From contig JAJEKV010000009.1 in assembly GCA_021234155.1 (NCBI GenBank), positions 12,592,546 to 12,656,545 on the forward strand: 64,000 nt of DNA, given 5' to 3'. Positions 33,186 to 45,030 of this stretch are shown in pieces; position 1 is the stretch's first letter, and every line of letters starts with the position of its first letter. Position numbers and translations under genes: made by a program. Under the pieces are notes generated by a model. It saw only the letters and a list, made by a program, of their open reading frames with translations. It was not told the origin of the DNA and ran no database searches. The stretch is from Isoetes taiwanensis. Lineage: Eukaryota; Streptophyta; Lycopodiopsida; Isoetales; Isoetaceae.

Positions 33186-33866
33186 CTACCATTGTTTGCT
33201 GAGATGAGGGGATGACATCATCAACTTGAATTCAAAAAAATTTATCAAGCCATCACCATCACAGTCTAGTTGTGCAATAATGTGCTCACATTGTTGGACA
33301 TTGGGACCATGCAAGAGGCCAAGGTTGGAAAGCAGAAGAGCCAACTCTTGAGCACTAATAAACCCATCTTTATTTAGGTCGAAAATGCCAAATGCCTGCA
33401 ATAGATCCTCTTCGTCTTCTGTGTCGTCCTCACAAAACAGAGAAGAAAATTCCTGGAACTCCACAAATCCATCGGAATTGGGGTCTAAAGTTTCCATCAA
33501 AATGGAAAGCTCTTCTTCGGAGGAGTATTGGTTTAGCTTTATGAGAAGGCTGCGTATTTCGGGAAGGCTGAGTCTGCCATCTCCGTTTTCATCCATTGCT
33601 GCAAAAACTTGGTGCGCTTCCTTTTGTTTGGCAGCGGGGCAAGGCCTTGGGCTGATCTCGGGAGAGGAATTCTCCCATTCCGATGTGCTTGGCGAAGGGG
33701 AAGAAGGCCGAAATACAGAGTGATAGTGCCAATTGTAAATAAAAAACTCAAACAAACGCAGCATGGCTTCCAAATTTCTGCTCTCATGTCTCATCTTCCA
33801 TATTATAGCGCCCGTTTCCCATTTCCTTGAAGGTGCCTCAAGACTTAAGTTAGCCTTTTCAGTCAC
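33186..33866 (-). CDS. Calmodulin-like protein with hydrophobic N-terminal extension
   Basis: A 226-residue frame with four complete EF-hand loops at 92-103 (DENGDGRLSLPE), 128-139 (DPNSDGFVEFQE), 163-174 (DLNKDGFISAQE) and 201-212 (DCDGDGLINFFE). The N-terminal part contains MLRLFEFFIYNWHYHSVFRP (35-54), an aromatic, hydrophobic stretch carrying the W-x-[FY]-x-x-V motif shared with the CMLs at 12560 and 37961. That motif could be a membrane- or partner-binding patch; this is inference. The true start could be Met1, Met25 or Met35: Met35 sits right before the conserved stretch, and the 24 residues after Met1 look unlike the relatives. No TATA box is obvious upstream. Confidence 0.9.
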   Translation of the reverse strand: MTEKANLSLEAPSRKWETGAIIWKMRHESRNLEAMLRLFEFFIYNWHYHSVFRPSSPSPSTSEWENSSPEISPRPCPAAKQKEAHQVFAAMDENGDGRLSLPEIRSLLIKLNQYSSEEELSILMETLDPNSDGFVEFQEFSSLFCEDDTEDEEDLLQAFGIFDLNKDGFISAQELALLLSNLGLLHGPNVQQCEHIIAQLDCDGDGLINFFEFKLMMSSPHLSKQW

Positions 33867-33869
33867 TCA

Positions 33870-36800
33870 ATGACTTCCTATTCCGATTTTGCATTTTTCG
33901 ATTGGCTTTTTCAAAAAAAACATGCACTTTGTCCCTACTTTCATTATTTTAGCCCCTTCAGATCAGATTATCGTGAGAATATGTCTACCTATAGGTAACT
34001 TCTATTCTTTTTTTAAAGGATTCTAGGTCAAAGATTAGTTGAAAAGTATGGTGCGAAAGAAAGGTGTAACTTCTCTCAACTGCTTTTGCATTGATATACA
34101 ATTGCATCTGTACCAACTAGGCAAGTGTGTGGATGTGAGGATGAAGATGTGGCCAATATTTATGTGGATGTGGTGAAACCCACCGGAAGCTGGCTTTCCA
34201 TTTGGAGATGGAGCTATTCATTTAGGACAGAAATTTTGCAATGATGACAACAAGAAAATATTGCATGTAATATATGCAAAACCATAATAGTATTCTCTTA
34301 AATAATTTTTCTCTATAATCAGTTGTTATTTATGAGGTATGAGGGCGCACCCTGTTATATCATTTTTTTCTATAATCAGTTATATCATTTTTCTCTATAA
34401 TTTGCCTTTTATGAGGGCGCATCTTTTAAGGCTTAGCTTCTCAGCTTTGTATTACCAATATCGATCTTGTTTCAGAAATAACCTTTCTATGTTTTCGAAA
34501 ACAAACGGGTGCGAGTATTTGTTTTGAACACGTGGATAGACATGATAACATGGTTCCATGTGTAGCAACTTAAACCTTACTATTTATAGCCGCCTAAAAA
34601 TATTTCAAAGCCCTATTGTTCTCGAGATATTTTCTTGTGGCAATCGCAACCTAGGAATATTCAACTAGGCAAGCGTATGGAAGTGAGGATGAAGATGTGG
34701 TCAATAGGTGGACGTAAGCCTTGGAAGAGCTTTTCACTTTGGAAAGCCACTCACTCAGAGATGACAAGTAAACATTGTCTGCATCTGTATTAGTTTTGTT
34801 TTACATCCTTCAGTGGGCAAGCCGTGCCGGTACCCACAACTACTATGCGAAAGATCTCTAGCTTTTGGTTTTCTAGTTTTCTTGAGAGTATATCATATGG
34901 AAGAGAGGAAATTTCGGCCTCCAAAATTTAGCAGGACCACTGTTACATTGAAAGCAGGCCATAGAAGCTTCCAAGCTCTTGAACCGACATGCTAGTCCGC
35001 AACAAACAATTTGGTGTTGCCATACCGATATGGGCAAAAGAAGACGTGGTTGTAGTTATATAAAATATGTTTATATATGGGTCCGAAGCAACTATATACC
35101 CGAACAATGGTGAGCTCGGTTTGGATAAAGACATACGCTTAAGGGTTTGGCCGCACTGTACAGAGCGGTTCACGATGGAGCGATAGATGACATTGGAACC
35201 CTAAAACATTAAATCGAATCTCAGCCCTCAGATTGGATGATGAAATTTAGATCTAGGGCTAGACTCAAAACAACCACACACTAAAACTTTGTGATAAAAC
35301 TTTATTATAAAAGAAGATAAATCTCTTATCTTTTATTACGCTTACAAGAAATTTATCGTGGCAGCCAAGGCCGCCATGAACATTTCTTCTTCCCTAACTT
35401 CCTTGTGCTTACCTGACTTCCCTGTGCTTAAAAACGTCAAGTCAGTAGAGAGGAATAGTAAAGAGGAATATTTATAGTAAAGTTTTTGCAAGTTAATTCA
35501 TTATTTTCTTTTATTTTTATATGCTCCTCCAAGGGGCTTCTTATTGTTGGTTTAAAAAAATTGGTTATACTTTTATGCGGTAACACGTTTTTAAAGATGT
35601 AGGTACATTTGACATAGTAAACCAATGCCTTGATTAGTTAGATATCAATTAGTTATTTTGATCAGAGATTAAAGTGCTACACTCTAGGGCTTGCATCTTG
35701 ATAGCTTTTAAACATTGCATACCAAGAAAATTAAAAGGAGGCGATCGGTTATAGGAATAATTATTCAAAGCATTTCATTGATTAACACCAATTTTTTTCT
35801 AACTTAACATATTTCTAATACTCTCAGAGGGCACGCCGCCTTCTGCGTGAAGCACACCATCAAAACAGGGCATCCAGACTGTCACCCTTTGTTACCTTTC
35901 CCCATCTCTTTATTTGTCTGTCTTCCGCCATATGTTTCTCCATTTGTTTGTTTGCTTGTATTCCGTATGCTATGTCATCTATTCGAATGTAATAAACACC
36001 TGTTGCAAATTACTGTCATATACTTTTAGTTTTATATAATGCATAAAATTTATTTCTTTTTCTGAAGTGGCGCCACTGTGACCGTCGCCCATGCTCTGTT
36101 TCTTGCTCTTGCTATTAAGCGTATGATTTGCATTGCTAAGCTGCAGTGGGGTAGCATTTGAGCCGATTTTCCCTCAAGGCATTAGGTGTCAAGGCAGACT
36201 TTGTAAAAGAACTCGGGTTTCCATTCCTTGGACCCCGATCTGCAAAACCTACTTAAATAAAACAGATTTAAACCGTGAGTCTACTCTTAAGAGCCGGTTC
36301 ACATGCAGTGAAGGCGCCATCACCGTCATGTAAAAAGGCTCACCCTTTTACATGGACTATCACCTGTCATCGCCGATTAGCACATGGCAAAACAGGGCCC
36401 CTCTCCGGCGATGGTTGCATGTGAACCCAACCTAAGCAGTATCTGCGTCATTGAATGAAATGCCTGCCATCGGCCTACTTGCCGCTTGCTTCGAATAGCC
36501 ATCGTCAGTCGCAATCCCATCGCTTGGCTTGCTGGCATCGCAACTCTCAAGCAAGTAGAAGGACCTGCAGGTGTATTTCTATACATATACAACACTTCTT
36601 TGTCCTCGCATGCCCGAGAAGAAATGAACCAAGTTAGAGCGAGCACGGAAAAAATCTAAAGGAAGGAAAAGCTGAGATATCGGATATTGCCGGCCAAGAG
36701 CGATTCAAGGTTGTTACTTCAGGAGCGATACAGGGTATCATAGGAGCAGAACAATGTCGTTCTCAAGCAGGGCCGATCTTAAATAAATCTGCTTAGCTGT

Positions 36801-37357
36801 ATTTCTTAAGAGGCCTTTGGTATTTCAATTTTTTCTTCAGCATGGATGTCTTCTTTTGCATTACGCAGGTTTACTCTGTTACTTGAAGTTTTGTCCAAGT
36901 TTTGAAGGTCTGACACCTTCTTAAATGAATTTTCTTTGTATCTTCATATCCGTATAAAGGCTTAGTTTCGGCAACTCGGCTTCTTCAGTCCATAAATTCA
37001 TCACCTCTCCACAAAATCTTGCACTGTCATACTCTCATGCATGTGTTTACCTTCAAAACTGTTCAAAGCCAGTGTTCTAATTTGTCCTTTTTATGCTCTG
37101 TTCTGTTTTCAGGAGCAGGAGGAACACAATAATGAGCTTTCTATTTTTTGGCCACAGAATAGAATCCACTGGCTTAGCTCTCCATAGCTTTCAATTTGAT
37201 AAAGCAAAGGCATCATGTTGCTGGATAGCTGGCTATGGCAGTGTGGCTATGGTGCTGCCAGCATATATAGGGTGGAGATCTCCTCGGTGATTTTGCGAAA
37301 ACGTGGCTTCTCAATAATGATTTAGATTGCGGCCGAGAAAAAATAACGCAATAGAAA
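33870..37357. other. Intergenic region between two CML genes
   Basis: No gene recognised. 34107-34200 and 34658-34745 are diverged direct copies (AACTAGGCAAG, GTGAGGATGAAGATGTGG). 34330-34430 repeats TGAGGGCGCA and TATCATTTTTYTCTATAAT. 36130-36650 is less AT-rich, with chance ORFs only. 37090-37300 has an ORF without recognisable domains. Confidence 0.4.
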
Positions 37358-37480
37358 AATTGAATTGAATTGAATTGATTTTTATCGTCCTTGGAGACTA
37401 ATTTGCCTATGGGACCCAAATAAAGAATACATCAAGCATACTATTGCTAGGATTAAAAAACCCCGCCTTAGAAAAAGGAA
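37358..37480 (-). repeat. LINE 3' end with (TTCAA)n tail
   Basis: On the minus strand GGGTTTTTTAATCCTAG, TTTGGGTCCCATAGGC and GGACGATAAAAATCAATTC are the LINE terminus of 1349 and 7229, here followed by AATTC repeats. Confidence 0.75.
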
Positions 37481-37806
37481 AAAAAAATCACAAACTGAAT
37501 TATATATATTCAAAAAATAAATTTCTGAGTAATATAGTGAATGCCCTATTAATTGATAGCCTTGATTTAGATATGGCAAAACGTTAGACATGCTTAACAC
37601 CAGATAGAGTGGATGTGGAGCCACAGCATTGGCTTTGCATTTTTCGTGTCAGCAGCACCTGCTCATGGATGTTGCCACTAGGGGGCGGGCCAAGGCCGAA
37701 CAACTACAAGTTTGATAGCTATACTATAACGACTTTGCTTTGGAAATAAAGTGGTGCAAGTGCACACATTTGTGGATTAGTTAGAGATAATACATATGAC
37801 GTGGCT
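37481..37806. other. Upstream region of the third CML gene
   Basis: No gene recognised between the LINE tail and the promoter elements at 37807-37903. Confidence 0.4.
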
Positions 37807-37814
37807 CCACGTGG
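37807..37814 (+). promoter_or_regulatory. G-box/ABRE-type element
   Basis: CCACGTGG, the palindromic G-box core used by bZIP and bHLH factors in light- and abscisic-acid-responsive plant promoters. It lies 84 bp upstream of the TATA box and about 150 bp before the CML start codon; GACGTGG at 37798 is a second ACGT core. Confidence 0.6.
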
Positions 37815-37897
37815 GCAAGCTTAAAATAGCAGAGCAGCCGACCTTCTTCAAGCTTCCTTGACTATTTCCGAACCGCCAAAACGGACTCGAAAATCAT

Positions 37898-37903
37898 TTA
37901 TAA
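37898..37903 (+). promoter_or_regulatory. Probable TATA box of the third CML gene
   Basis: TTATAA within CATTTATAAGG, about 60 bp upstream of the ATG at 37961, followed by a leader containing AATTG repeats. Confidence 0.6.
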
Positions 37904-37960
37904 GGCATTGCAAAATGTAGTTTGAGTGTGTGTGGAATTGAATTGAATTGGTTTTGAAGA

Positions 37961-38581
37961 ATGAATGGTAAGACAAGGAAGCGTTTGGAGGTGCAGATTC
38001 CGGAAGAAGCAGTAGTGCCATGGATGGATTACAATTGGCAATTCCGGTGCGTAATGACGCCTTCTCCTTCTCCTTTTGCAAATCGTTTGCGGCCCCGTTT
38101 TGGAGCGCAGGATTTTTACGCCCACGAAATTGAGACCCTTTTTACCTCTCTGGACCTCGACAGAGATGGACGGCTCAGCCAGTCCGAGGTCCGGCATCTA
38201 ACGGCCCAGCTTGGCCAGCAGATCTCCGACGACGAACTCCTCACTTTGATGCATATTCTAGACCCCCACGGTACTGGTTTTGTAGATTTAGCAGCTTTTA
38301 AATCCGTTTTGTTGCACCCCGATGGCTCTGAATCAGACGACGACGAAGAAGAGGAGAATTTGCTCCACACTTTTCGTATTTTTGATGGCAATAACGATGG
38401 GTTTATCAGTGCCCCTGATTTGGCCGCTGCCTTTTCTCGGCTTGGGTTTTTGCAAGGCCGGAGTTTGCAAGAATGCCAGAAAATAATTGAAAATGTTGAT
38501 TTGGACAAAGATGGAAAAATAAGCTTCTGGGAATTCAAGACTATGATGTCATTAAAAACTGCCAACGTGGCAAAAAGTTGA
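37961..38581 (+). CDS. Calmodulin-like protein with one degenerate EF-hand
   Basis: A 206-residue intronless CML. Loop 1 (65-76, DLDRDGRLSQSE), loop 3 (142-153, DGNNDGFISAPD) and loop 4 (180-191, DLDKDGKISFWE) look able to bind calcium, loop 3 with Asp instead of Glu at position 12. Loop 2 (101-112, DPHGTGFVDLAA) has Thr at position 5 and Ala at position 12 and should not bind calcium. The N-terminus has the family motif YNWQFRCVMTPSP (24-36). An acidic linker (SDDDEEEE, 125-132) separates the lobes. The coding sequence is visibly richer in G and C than the sister genes. Promoter elements (G-box, TATA) are well placed. It is likely a calcium sensor with altered stoichiometry. Confidence 0.92.
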   Translation: MNGKTRKRLEVQIPEEAVVPWMDYNWQFRCVMTPSPSPFANRLRPRFGAQDFYAHEIETLFTSLDLDRDGRLSQSEVRHLTAQLGQQISDDELLTLMHILDPHGTGFVDLAAFKSVLLHPDGSESDDDEEEENLLHTFRIFDGNNDGFISAPDLAAAFSRLGFLQGRSLQECQKIIENVDLDKDGKISFWEFKTMMSLKTANVAKS

Positions 38582-38584
38582 GGG

Positions 38585-39892
38585 CCTTTTGTAATCATTC
38601 TTAAATCGAAATAGGTAATGTTCTAATTATTTCGTTTGGTATTTGGGGAGGGTATCTTACCGATGGTTGGGCCTAGTTTTTGGCTGGGTATTGTATGGAA
38701 AATCGTAGAGAAAGCGTATTTTTTAGCTGATTTGAGCTGCTTGTTGGCAGAGAATTCCAAACATCGAGTGCTTGTTGGCTTGAGCATTGCAAAAATGGGC
38801 TAAGACATGGTTTGAGAATAGAAGGATAAGAAAGCATGCAGCATGGGCATGGATGGGAGGCTTGGATGGCGGATCTTCTGAATTGCCGGTTCCCATTTCC
38901 TTCCTTTCTTCTTGCTTGGATTCGATCTCAGAATTTGAAGAGATGCAGCCTCCTCATCTTCATATATCTATGAGCAATCGAAGAAGAACAGGTGAGAGAC
39001 AGAGGATGCACAACCCAGAAGCAGATATTAAATTCTCTGGATTCTTGTTGAGAGTTATTTGCATGCTCCGGAGATGGAGATTGAGAGTGTGGATACAGCG
39101 GTGATTATTGGGATTTTTAGCTGTTTTGATGAGGGGGATGAATGAAATCCATGGCCTGCCTAGATCGGAGCAGGCTTTGCATGTAGAAGGCACGCCGGCA
39201 GTGTCGTTGATTCCGGCAGGGTATGAGCGCTGCCAGCAGAAGGCAGGCCGGCAGTCTGCCTGGGTTTTTTTTTCTCTTCTAACCATGTATTGCGATTGGA
39301 CCATTGGAAGTGGCAGGCGATTTACAGACGAAAAATTTAAAGGCCCTTGATTTGGCATAGAACACAGAATATTCTAGCGACCAATGGTCAGAAATCAAAG
39401 ATGAAAAAAAAAACCGATAAAGAATGAATAATAACGAATAATATTAATCGAAATAGATTAAGACCAACAATTTCCTATATCTAGTAATAAATAGGACCTT
39501 TCACTAGGTTTTCTTTTCAAAATTTTACAAAAAAATACGGCACGGATACCTAGACTTGTTTTAGGCCTACCAAATGAACAATAAGAAGATATTTAATGCA
39601 CCACTTGCATTTAATTATCGTTATTTTTGAAAATACGCATGGTAATAAGGTTTGCAAAGGGACACACCTTTAATATGTAGAGGGTATGTAGTGAATGTAC
39701 GAAGGGATGCGCTTGGCAAAGTTTAAACTGCTAGTGATTCTTGTTGCCCTTTACCGCATTTTTGTGGCCATTATTTAGGGACTTAGTAAAGAATTATATA
39801 GATGTCTGTTAATGCATACAACTTAGATGATTATGAGCATGCTCCCATTGTTTTTTGTGAATTGAATCTTGCCGCACTTCTCCAATGCAATC
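38585..39892. other. Spacer, nothing recognised
   Basis: Holds the 3' flank of the CML. ORFs at 38787-39350 on both strands overlap each other and have no familiar domain. 39360-39890 is AT-rich with nothing seen. Confidence 0.4.
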
Positions 39893-41309
39893 TTTTTTTT
39901 TTGAAGAACGTGTTTTACTTCATATTATACACTCAAAATATTACAAAGTACTTCAAGAAGTAAGAAATGTCCCTGAAGCATCAATCACTTTTAGATGATC
40001 ACTCCATATTGGAATTTTAATACGATCAGGCCAATTGGAGATCTGAAAGCAATTATACAACTTCTTACGAATTTCTTGAAGCACCACCTGAGAAGAAATA
40101 CGCTTATTCTAGAATGGGACTCGCATGAAACCAACAAACCGCCCACTTAGACTTGCTTCTCATTCATCTCAGCAGATTTTCTACAATGGTGAATAGTGGG
40201 TAGCCGCACACATGCGAACTACCCATAAAAAATAAAGGGAAAATCCAATTATATCATTTGGACCCCAACAAAATACAATGTTAATAGAGAGGGCTAGTGT
40301 ACTGCTTAGAAAGCTTATCAAGGGATTAAAAACCCCGCCCTTTCGGGTTTTCGAGGAAAAACCCTAGTGATAAGCCTTCGGCAAGGGGCTTGGACAAACG
40401 GAAGGCATAAAAATCGCTCCCAAAACCCACGAATGAAAAAAGTCAAACGGATGCCGCCGCTAACCCGTACACGCACATCACCAACAAAACAACAAGACAA
40501 AACAAACCTCCCGAGTGGAGGGGATCGATTCTGTAGCGTGCCGCGATAAAAATACAATAACAAAGAAGGGGGAGGGTGGGTTCAAAGAGAATAAGGTATC
40601 TTCGAGAGAGAAGAGGAAGCGCCCGATGAGAAGTCGAAGCGTAAACGCCTAAAATAGCGAACTCCCAACCGGAATGGGCATGCGCCACCCCATGCATGCA
40701 AAACATGCATGCTTTCGTCCCATTCTAGAATGGCGATCCGATGTCTCGGATCGATGGGATTCTAGAATGGGACTTCGCGTGAAACCAACAAACCGCCCGA
40801 ATACCAAAGGACTTCCTTAACAAACTAGGATCGAGGGCGAAGGTCACGGGATGAAGGCTAAAGGCGAAAAGGACAAAGAAAGAAACGCCAAATTAAAACC
40901 GAGGCGGGACGAAGCCCCTCCCCTGCCTGGAAACAATTCAAAGAGAATAAGGTACTGCTGAGAGAGAAGAGGAAGCGCCGATGAGAAGTCGAAGCAGAAA
41001 CGCACCTAAAATAGCGAACTCCCAACCAGAATGGGCATGCGCCGCCCGCATGCATGCAAAACATGCATGCTCGTCCCATTCTAGAATGGCGATCCGATGT
41101 CTCGGATCGATGGGATCATAAAAGACCTTTCTTCGCCTTCGCTTCCATACACTCCATATTAGCCAAGACTTTGCCATGTGAAATGCAATCCTTTTAGAAG
41201 CAGTCCACTGATTTGGATAAATACCCAAAAGAAAGTGCTGACTATCCAAAGATACTCCAAAAAGAGAATGCAGCCAGGACCTAAGACTACTCAGCTCTGC
41301 ACCAAACAA
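39893..41309 (-). pseudogene. LINE ORF2 C-terminal debris with an internal duplication
   Basis: Minus-strand frames give SWLIWSVWKRRRRKVF (near 41150), the W-x-x-W-K-x-R-N-like stretch at the C-terminus of plant LINE ORF2 proteins, and KRISSQVVLQEIRKKLYNCF (near 40040-40105) followed by a stop and a poly-A-like end at 39893. Between them, 40313-40378 is the GGGATTAAAAACCCC-type terminus of another LINE copy. The order of landmarks shows a repeated module (see the duplication at 40111-41115), so this is nested and rearranged retroelement sequence rather than one element. Confidence 0.6.
40111..41115 (-). repeat. Tandem duplication within LINE debris
   Basis: Landmark ATTCTAGAATGGGAC then GAAACCAACAAACCGCCC occurs at 40111 and 40761. 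Landmark TTCAAAGAGAATAAGGTA through CCCATTCTAGAATGGCGATC and CGGATCGATGGGA occurs at 40584-40753 and 40933-41115. The order is therefore A-B-A-B, with unit lengths of about 650 and 355 bp. A palindromic GCATGCATGCAAAACATGCA block is in both B copies. Confidence 0.8.
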
Positions 41310-44300
41310 GGAAACATTTTCTTAAAATGTTAAAACTATATAAATATTTTAAAGAAAAGGTCGCGCAACAAAAGTCCAAATTAAATATTCTTTCAGACTG
41401 TTATATAATTCATCTATCCTTTTGAAGTTAGCTGCTTCCAAATATGAAGTGCCCACATGAATAGAAACTACATAGGGCCTAAGATAATAATGATTGGTGT
41501 TAACATCGTATTATAAGGGATTTGATATATTTCTATAGTGACAAAAACACTAAGTGAGGAGAACAGATGACAGTTATTCACAAGATAGATTTGCCAACAC
41601 ATTAGATCATGGCCTCACAAAAGATTGAAGGTCTCATGTTGCCATCTATTTTGTGAATAGGCTCACATTGTCGTTAGCATGAGAATGAATTGAATTGAAT
41701 TGAATTGTTTTTTATTGAATGAGAGGATCGTAATTCAACATCCTCAATTATAGCCATGTTTCAGACTTTGATGGGATCCTCAATTGAAGACAACAAACTC
41801 AAGCGGCAAGAAGAAATGACAAATCTAGAGAAGATGAGTGATTGTTTTAGGTCTAACTGAATCTCTTCCTTTCCGACCAACACAAAAAGCTAGTGTAACT
41901 CCTTCCAATTGGTTGACATCTCACAGGCATGATCATCTGTTTGATTTCAAGGGGCTGATGCCACATCACGCAAAGAGTTGTTCTTTTTTATTAGTATGAA
42001 ATTCTAGCAAGCTGCAAAGCATTTTATTCCAAACATGCACTAGTAACATAAATGGTTTATCACCATGTAACGATCATACAAATGCAAAAGCCCAATGGTT
42101 TTAGAAATTAATAACGTGCTACAAAGGAATCCTTCAAGCTTAAATAGACCAATAGGTTTGAAATAGCAATACAATGGAAGATTATATTGGTGCAACTTGC
42201 CTACCTATATACGAGCATATAAATCAATCTATATGTAACAAACCTGCAATAACTTGAATTGTCTTCCACCGTGCGACCCCTTCCAAGAGCTTCTCTACTT
42301 ATAACAATGGTCTCTACATAATGGCCATTGTTTCCTCTTCTAGCATTCCCAGTTATATGCATTCCTTTGCACTGAGCACATGATGGCAATAATGCCCTAC
42401 CACCTGCTGCTTCTTGAAAATTGAAAGCACAACAAATGACACATATTGCTGAGTGATGCTCAATTCACATAGATTAGTTAACCATATCCATATCAAAGTG
42501 GGTGTATGGCACCTATAGAAAACAAGGGGCTTTGATTTATAGAGCATCATAAAATCAAAATCCTAATGTCAACCTGAGAATAGATTGGATCCTGGTTATA
42601 ATACATTATGGCGACGTGTTCAAGAAGAATTAGAATGGTAGACATTAATGTTTGAATTGCTAAATATTAATGTACAGTACACTATATTAAAGTGTATATG
42701 TGAGATGATTTTAGCAATATACATAGAACAACTATTGGTTTGGAAGAGGTACTAAGTACACAATCCAAAAAAAAACCTTTCCAAATGGGCAAGTGCTTTT
42801 CTTTCACAATATCTAGCATAATAACAGGGGGTTTCTTTTGTGTTTTTTTGTATGCTTTTCAATATGGTTTTGCTATGATTTGGTTGATGTATTCGTTTGA
42901 TTGTACTAAATAGTATTTCTAGAGTGCATCCTTTTTTGGCCGTTGATTCTAAAAAGAAGGAGCGATCGTGTGGTCCTATGTATTTTTCCTCCTCTTTTTT
43001 GTTTTAAATAAAGGGCCTTTTTTATTTAATTTCTTACATTTCTGTGGCACTTCTGTTTAGGGTTTCGAGGACCTTTCATTAGGGTTTCGAGGCCCACAGT
43101 ATTATCTTTCATCTGTGACCGCACAGATAGTTCTCAGTTCATATAGTTTGATTTGGGGTGTTGGGGATGCAGCGTCTACATCAAAGTGAGTATGGTATGG
43201 CACAACGAGATCCAGCAGACGACTAATTATCCATCAGGTATGCTGGACCTGTCCAGAGCTCCATTTCTGTGCCATTTTGTATAGGTAGGATATGCTCTGA
43301 TCTGGTTTCAACGGTTCCTTCATCAGTTAAAAAGAAATGAAGATGGTATGCTTTCACATAACTGCCTTATCTTGTGGTTTGTTAAGTATTGTTCTGGCTA
43401 AAGGATATGGCAACAGCCATTCAAAATACCTAAGCTGCCCTATCTAAGCATAATGAGAGTAATTCATGGCATAAATCACTTTTGCCTTGTTACTTGCATG
43501 ATGCATCTTCTGGAACAGGCAGTACACTTCAAAGAAGCAAGACAAAAGTTGGGAAAAAAGCATTACATGGTATTCTTAATATGGCAAATACAATTTGATC
43601 CTCAATGCTTTTATAGATGCATCAGTCTCCTATAATATGAACATGTCATGGGATGTCGATTTATATCCAGGCTCAGGTTCTTTGAATGCAAAGATAGTAT
43701 CTGAAGCAACACAAAGCATGCAGCAACACAAGGCACGTTTCAATTCAACCAATTCATTTCTTAGGTTATATTCAATTTCTCTATTTTCCATTTGTATTGT
43801 GTGATATTATCTTGTATCCTTATCTGGCAGATGAGCATGAAGTTTTTGGGATGCTAATTTATTTATTTGCATGTTGGTATATTTTCTTGCCTCTAATTGT
43901 GTGGATCTTTTGGCATTTTTGTATGCAGGCCTTTTACATTGCCAAATGAACATTAATATCTAGCATAACATATTGGCCTTTTATATTGTCTATGTACATG
44001 GAATTTGCTTAGGACCTATGAAGTGGAGATTGGAAATAATCAAAGATGAACTCTATAGTTTGGCTGCTTGACGCACAGGAAACTGGCATCCACAACGTGA
44101 GAACTATGTTGTATTTAGAATGGCACATTGTACTTGGAATGGAATAGGTTGCAGTGTTCATATGAGTGGGGATATTTTTACAATTTGATCTACGTTTGAA
44201 GCTATAGAAGTTTTAACCAATTCAAATTTTGGATGAGAATACCCCATGTATTTTTCTTGCGAGTTCCTTGTAAAAGCTGTGTTTATTCTGAACTTGAAGT

Positions 44301-44639
44301 GCTCAAGTATTTACTTTGGTTCTGCTGTTTATGCCCATCCTCTATAACACCCCATGCAATGCAATGCAAATATTGATTGAGAATTGTACAAATATGATGA
44401 TCGCATATTCAACAAATCTTAATGCAATCCACTTATGGAGATGTTTGATTATTCTCCAATCTTAACGAGATCCCCTTGTGGAGATGTTTAATTATTCCCC
44501 ACCATATACGTAACCAAGATGGCAACATACGTAACCAAGATGGCATTTTTTAAACACATGGCAGGTGCCATGGCAAAGGACAGGGTTTAAGTGGCCTTCA
44601 CGGCTACATTGTTCTAGGCACAAACACTTATAGGCGTGT
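41310..44639. other. Spacer, one microsatellite and no recognisable gene
   Basis: GAATT repeats at 41685-41706 followed by TTTTTTATTG may be another LINE tail (minus strand). At 42235-42400 a minus-strand frame (CAQCKGMHITGNARRG...) ends at an AG/GT-like boundary and could be an exon remnant; I do not recognise it. AGGGTTTCGAGG is duplicated at 43059-43093. Otherwise AT-rich with nothing supported. Confidence 0.35.
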
Positions 44640-45030
44640 AACATAACATCCCTACACAATTCTTTAGGCCCCGAAGGGGCCAAAAAAATTGTAAATTAAT
44701 ACAGACCATTACATCCAATGTTTTTAAATTAAAATCCCACTGAGACCCCCTTTGGTTTGGTATTCACACGAGGGATGACGTAGGGCAACGAGAGCTCCAA
44801 AAATCATATTATACATGTACAAAATCAACATCATATAGTACATTGCCTCAAATCTTATAGTATTTCGCAAACTGTGTTATACAGTATACCAAAACATGTG
44901 CAGGCATACCCCACAAATGAGGATCTATATGTACGGTCTAGATCGAGGAATAAAGGGCATATATGCTCATCCAACCGCTCTCGATGCCCGGAGTCACCCC
45001 CGTGTGAATATGCACCCCGTGTGTCACAAT
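44640..45030. repeat. Dispersed repeat, two partial copies head to head
   Basis: 44640-44800 (minus) matches 16860-17060: GGCCCCTTCGGGGCC, GGGATTTTAATTTAAA, CCAAAGGGGGTCTCAG. 44925-45015 (plus) matches 16795-16890: TATGTACGGTCTAGATC, AAAGGGCATATATG, GTGTGAATATGCA. The two partial copies face opposite ways with about 120 bp between them. Confidence 0.6.
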
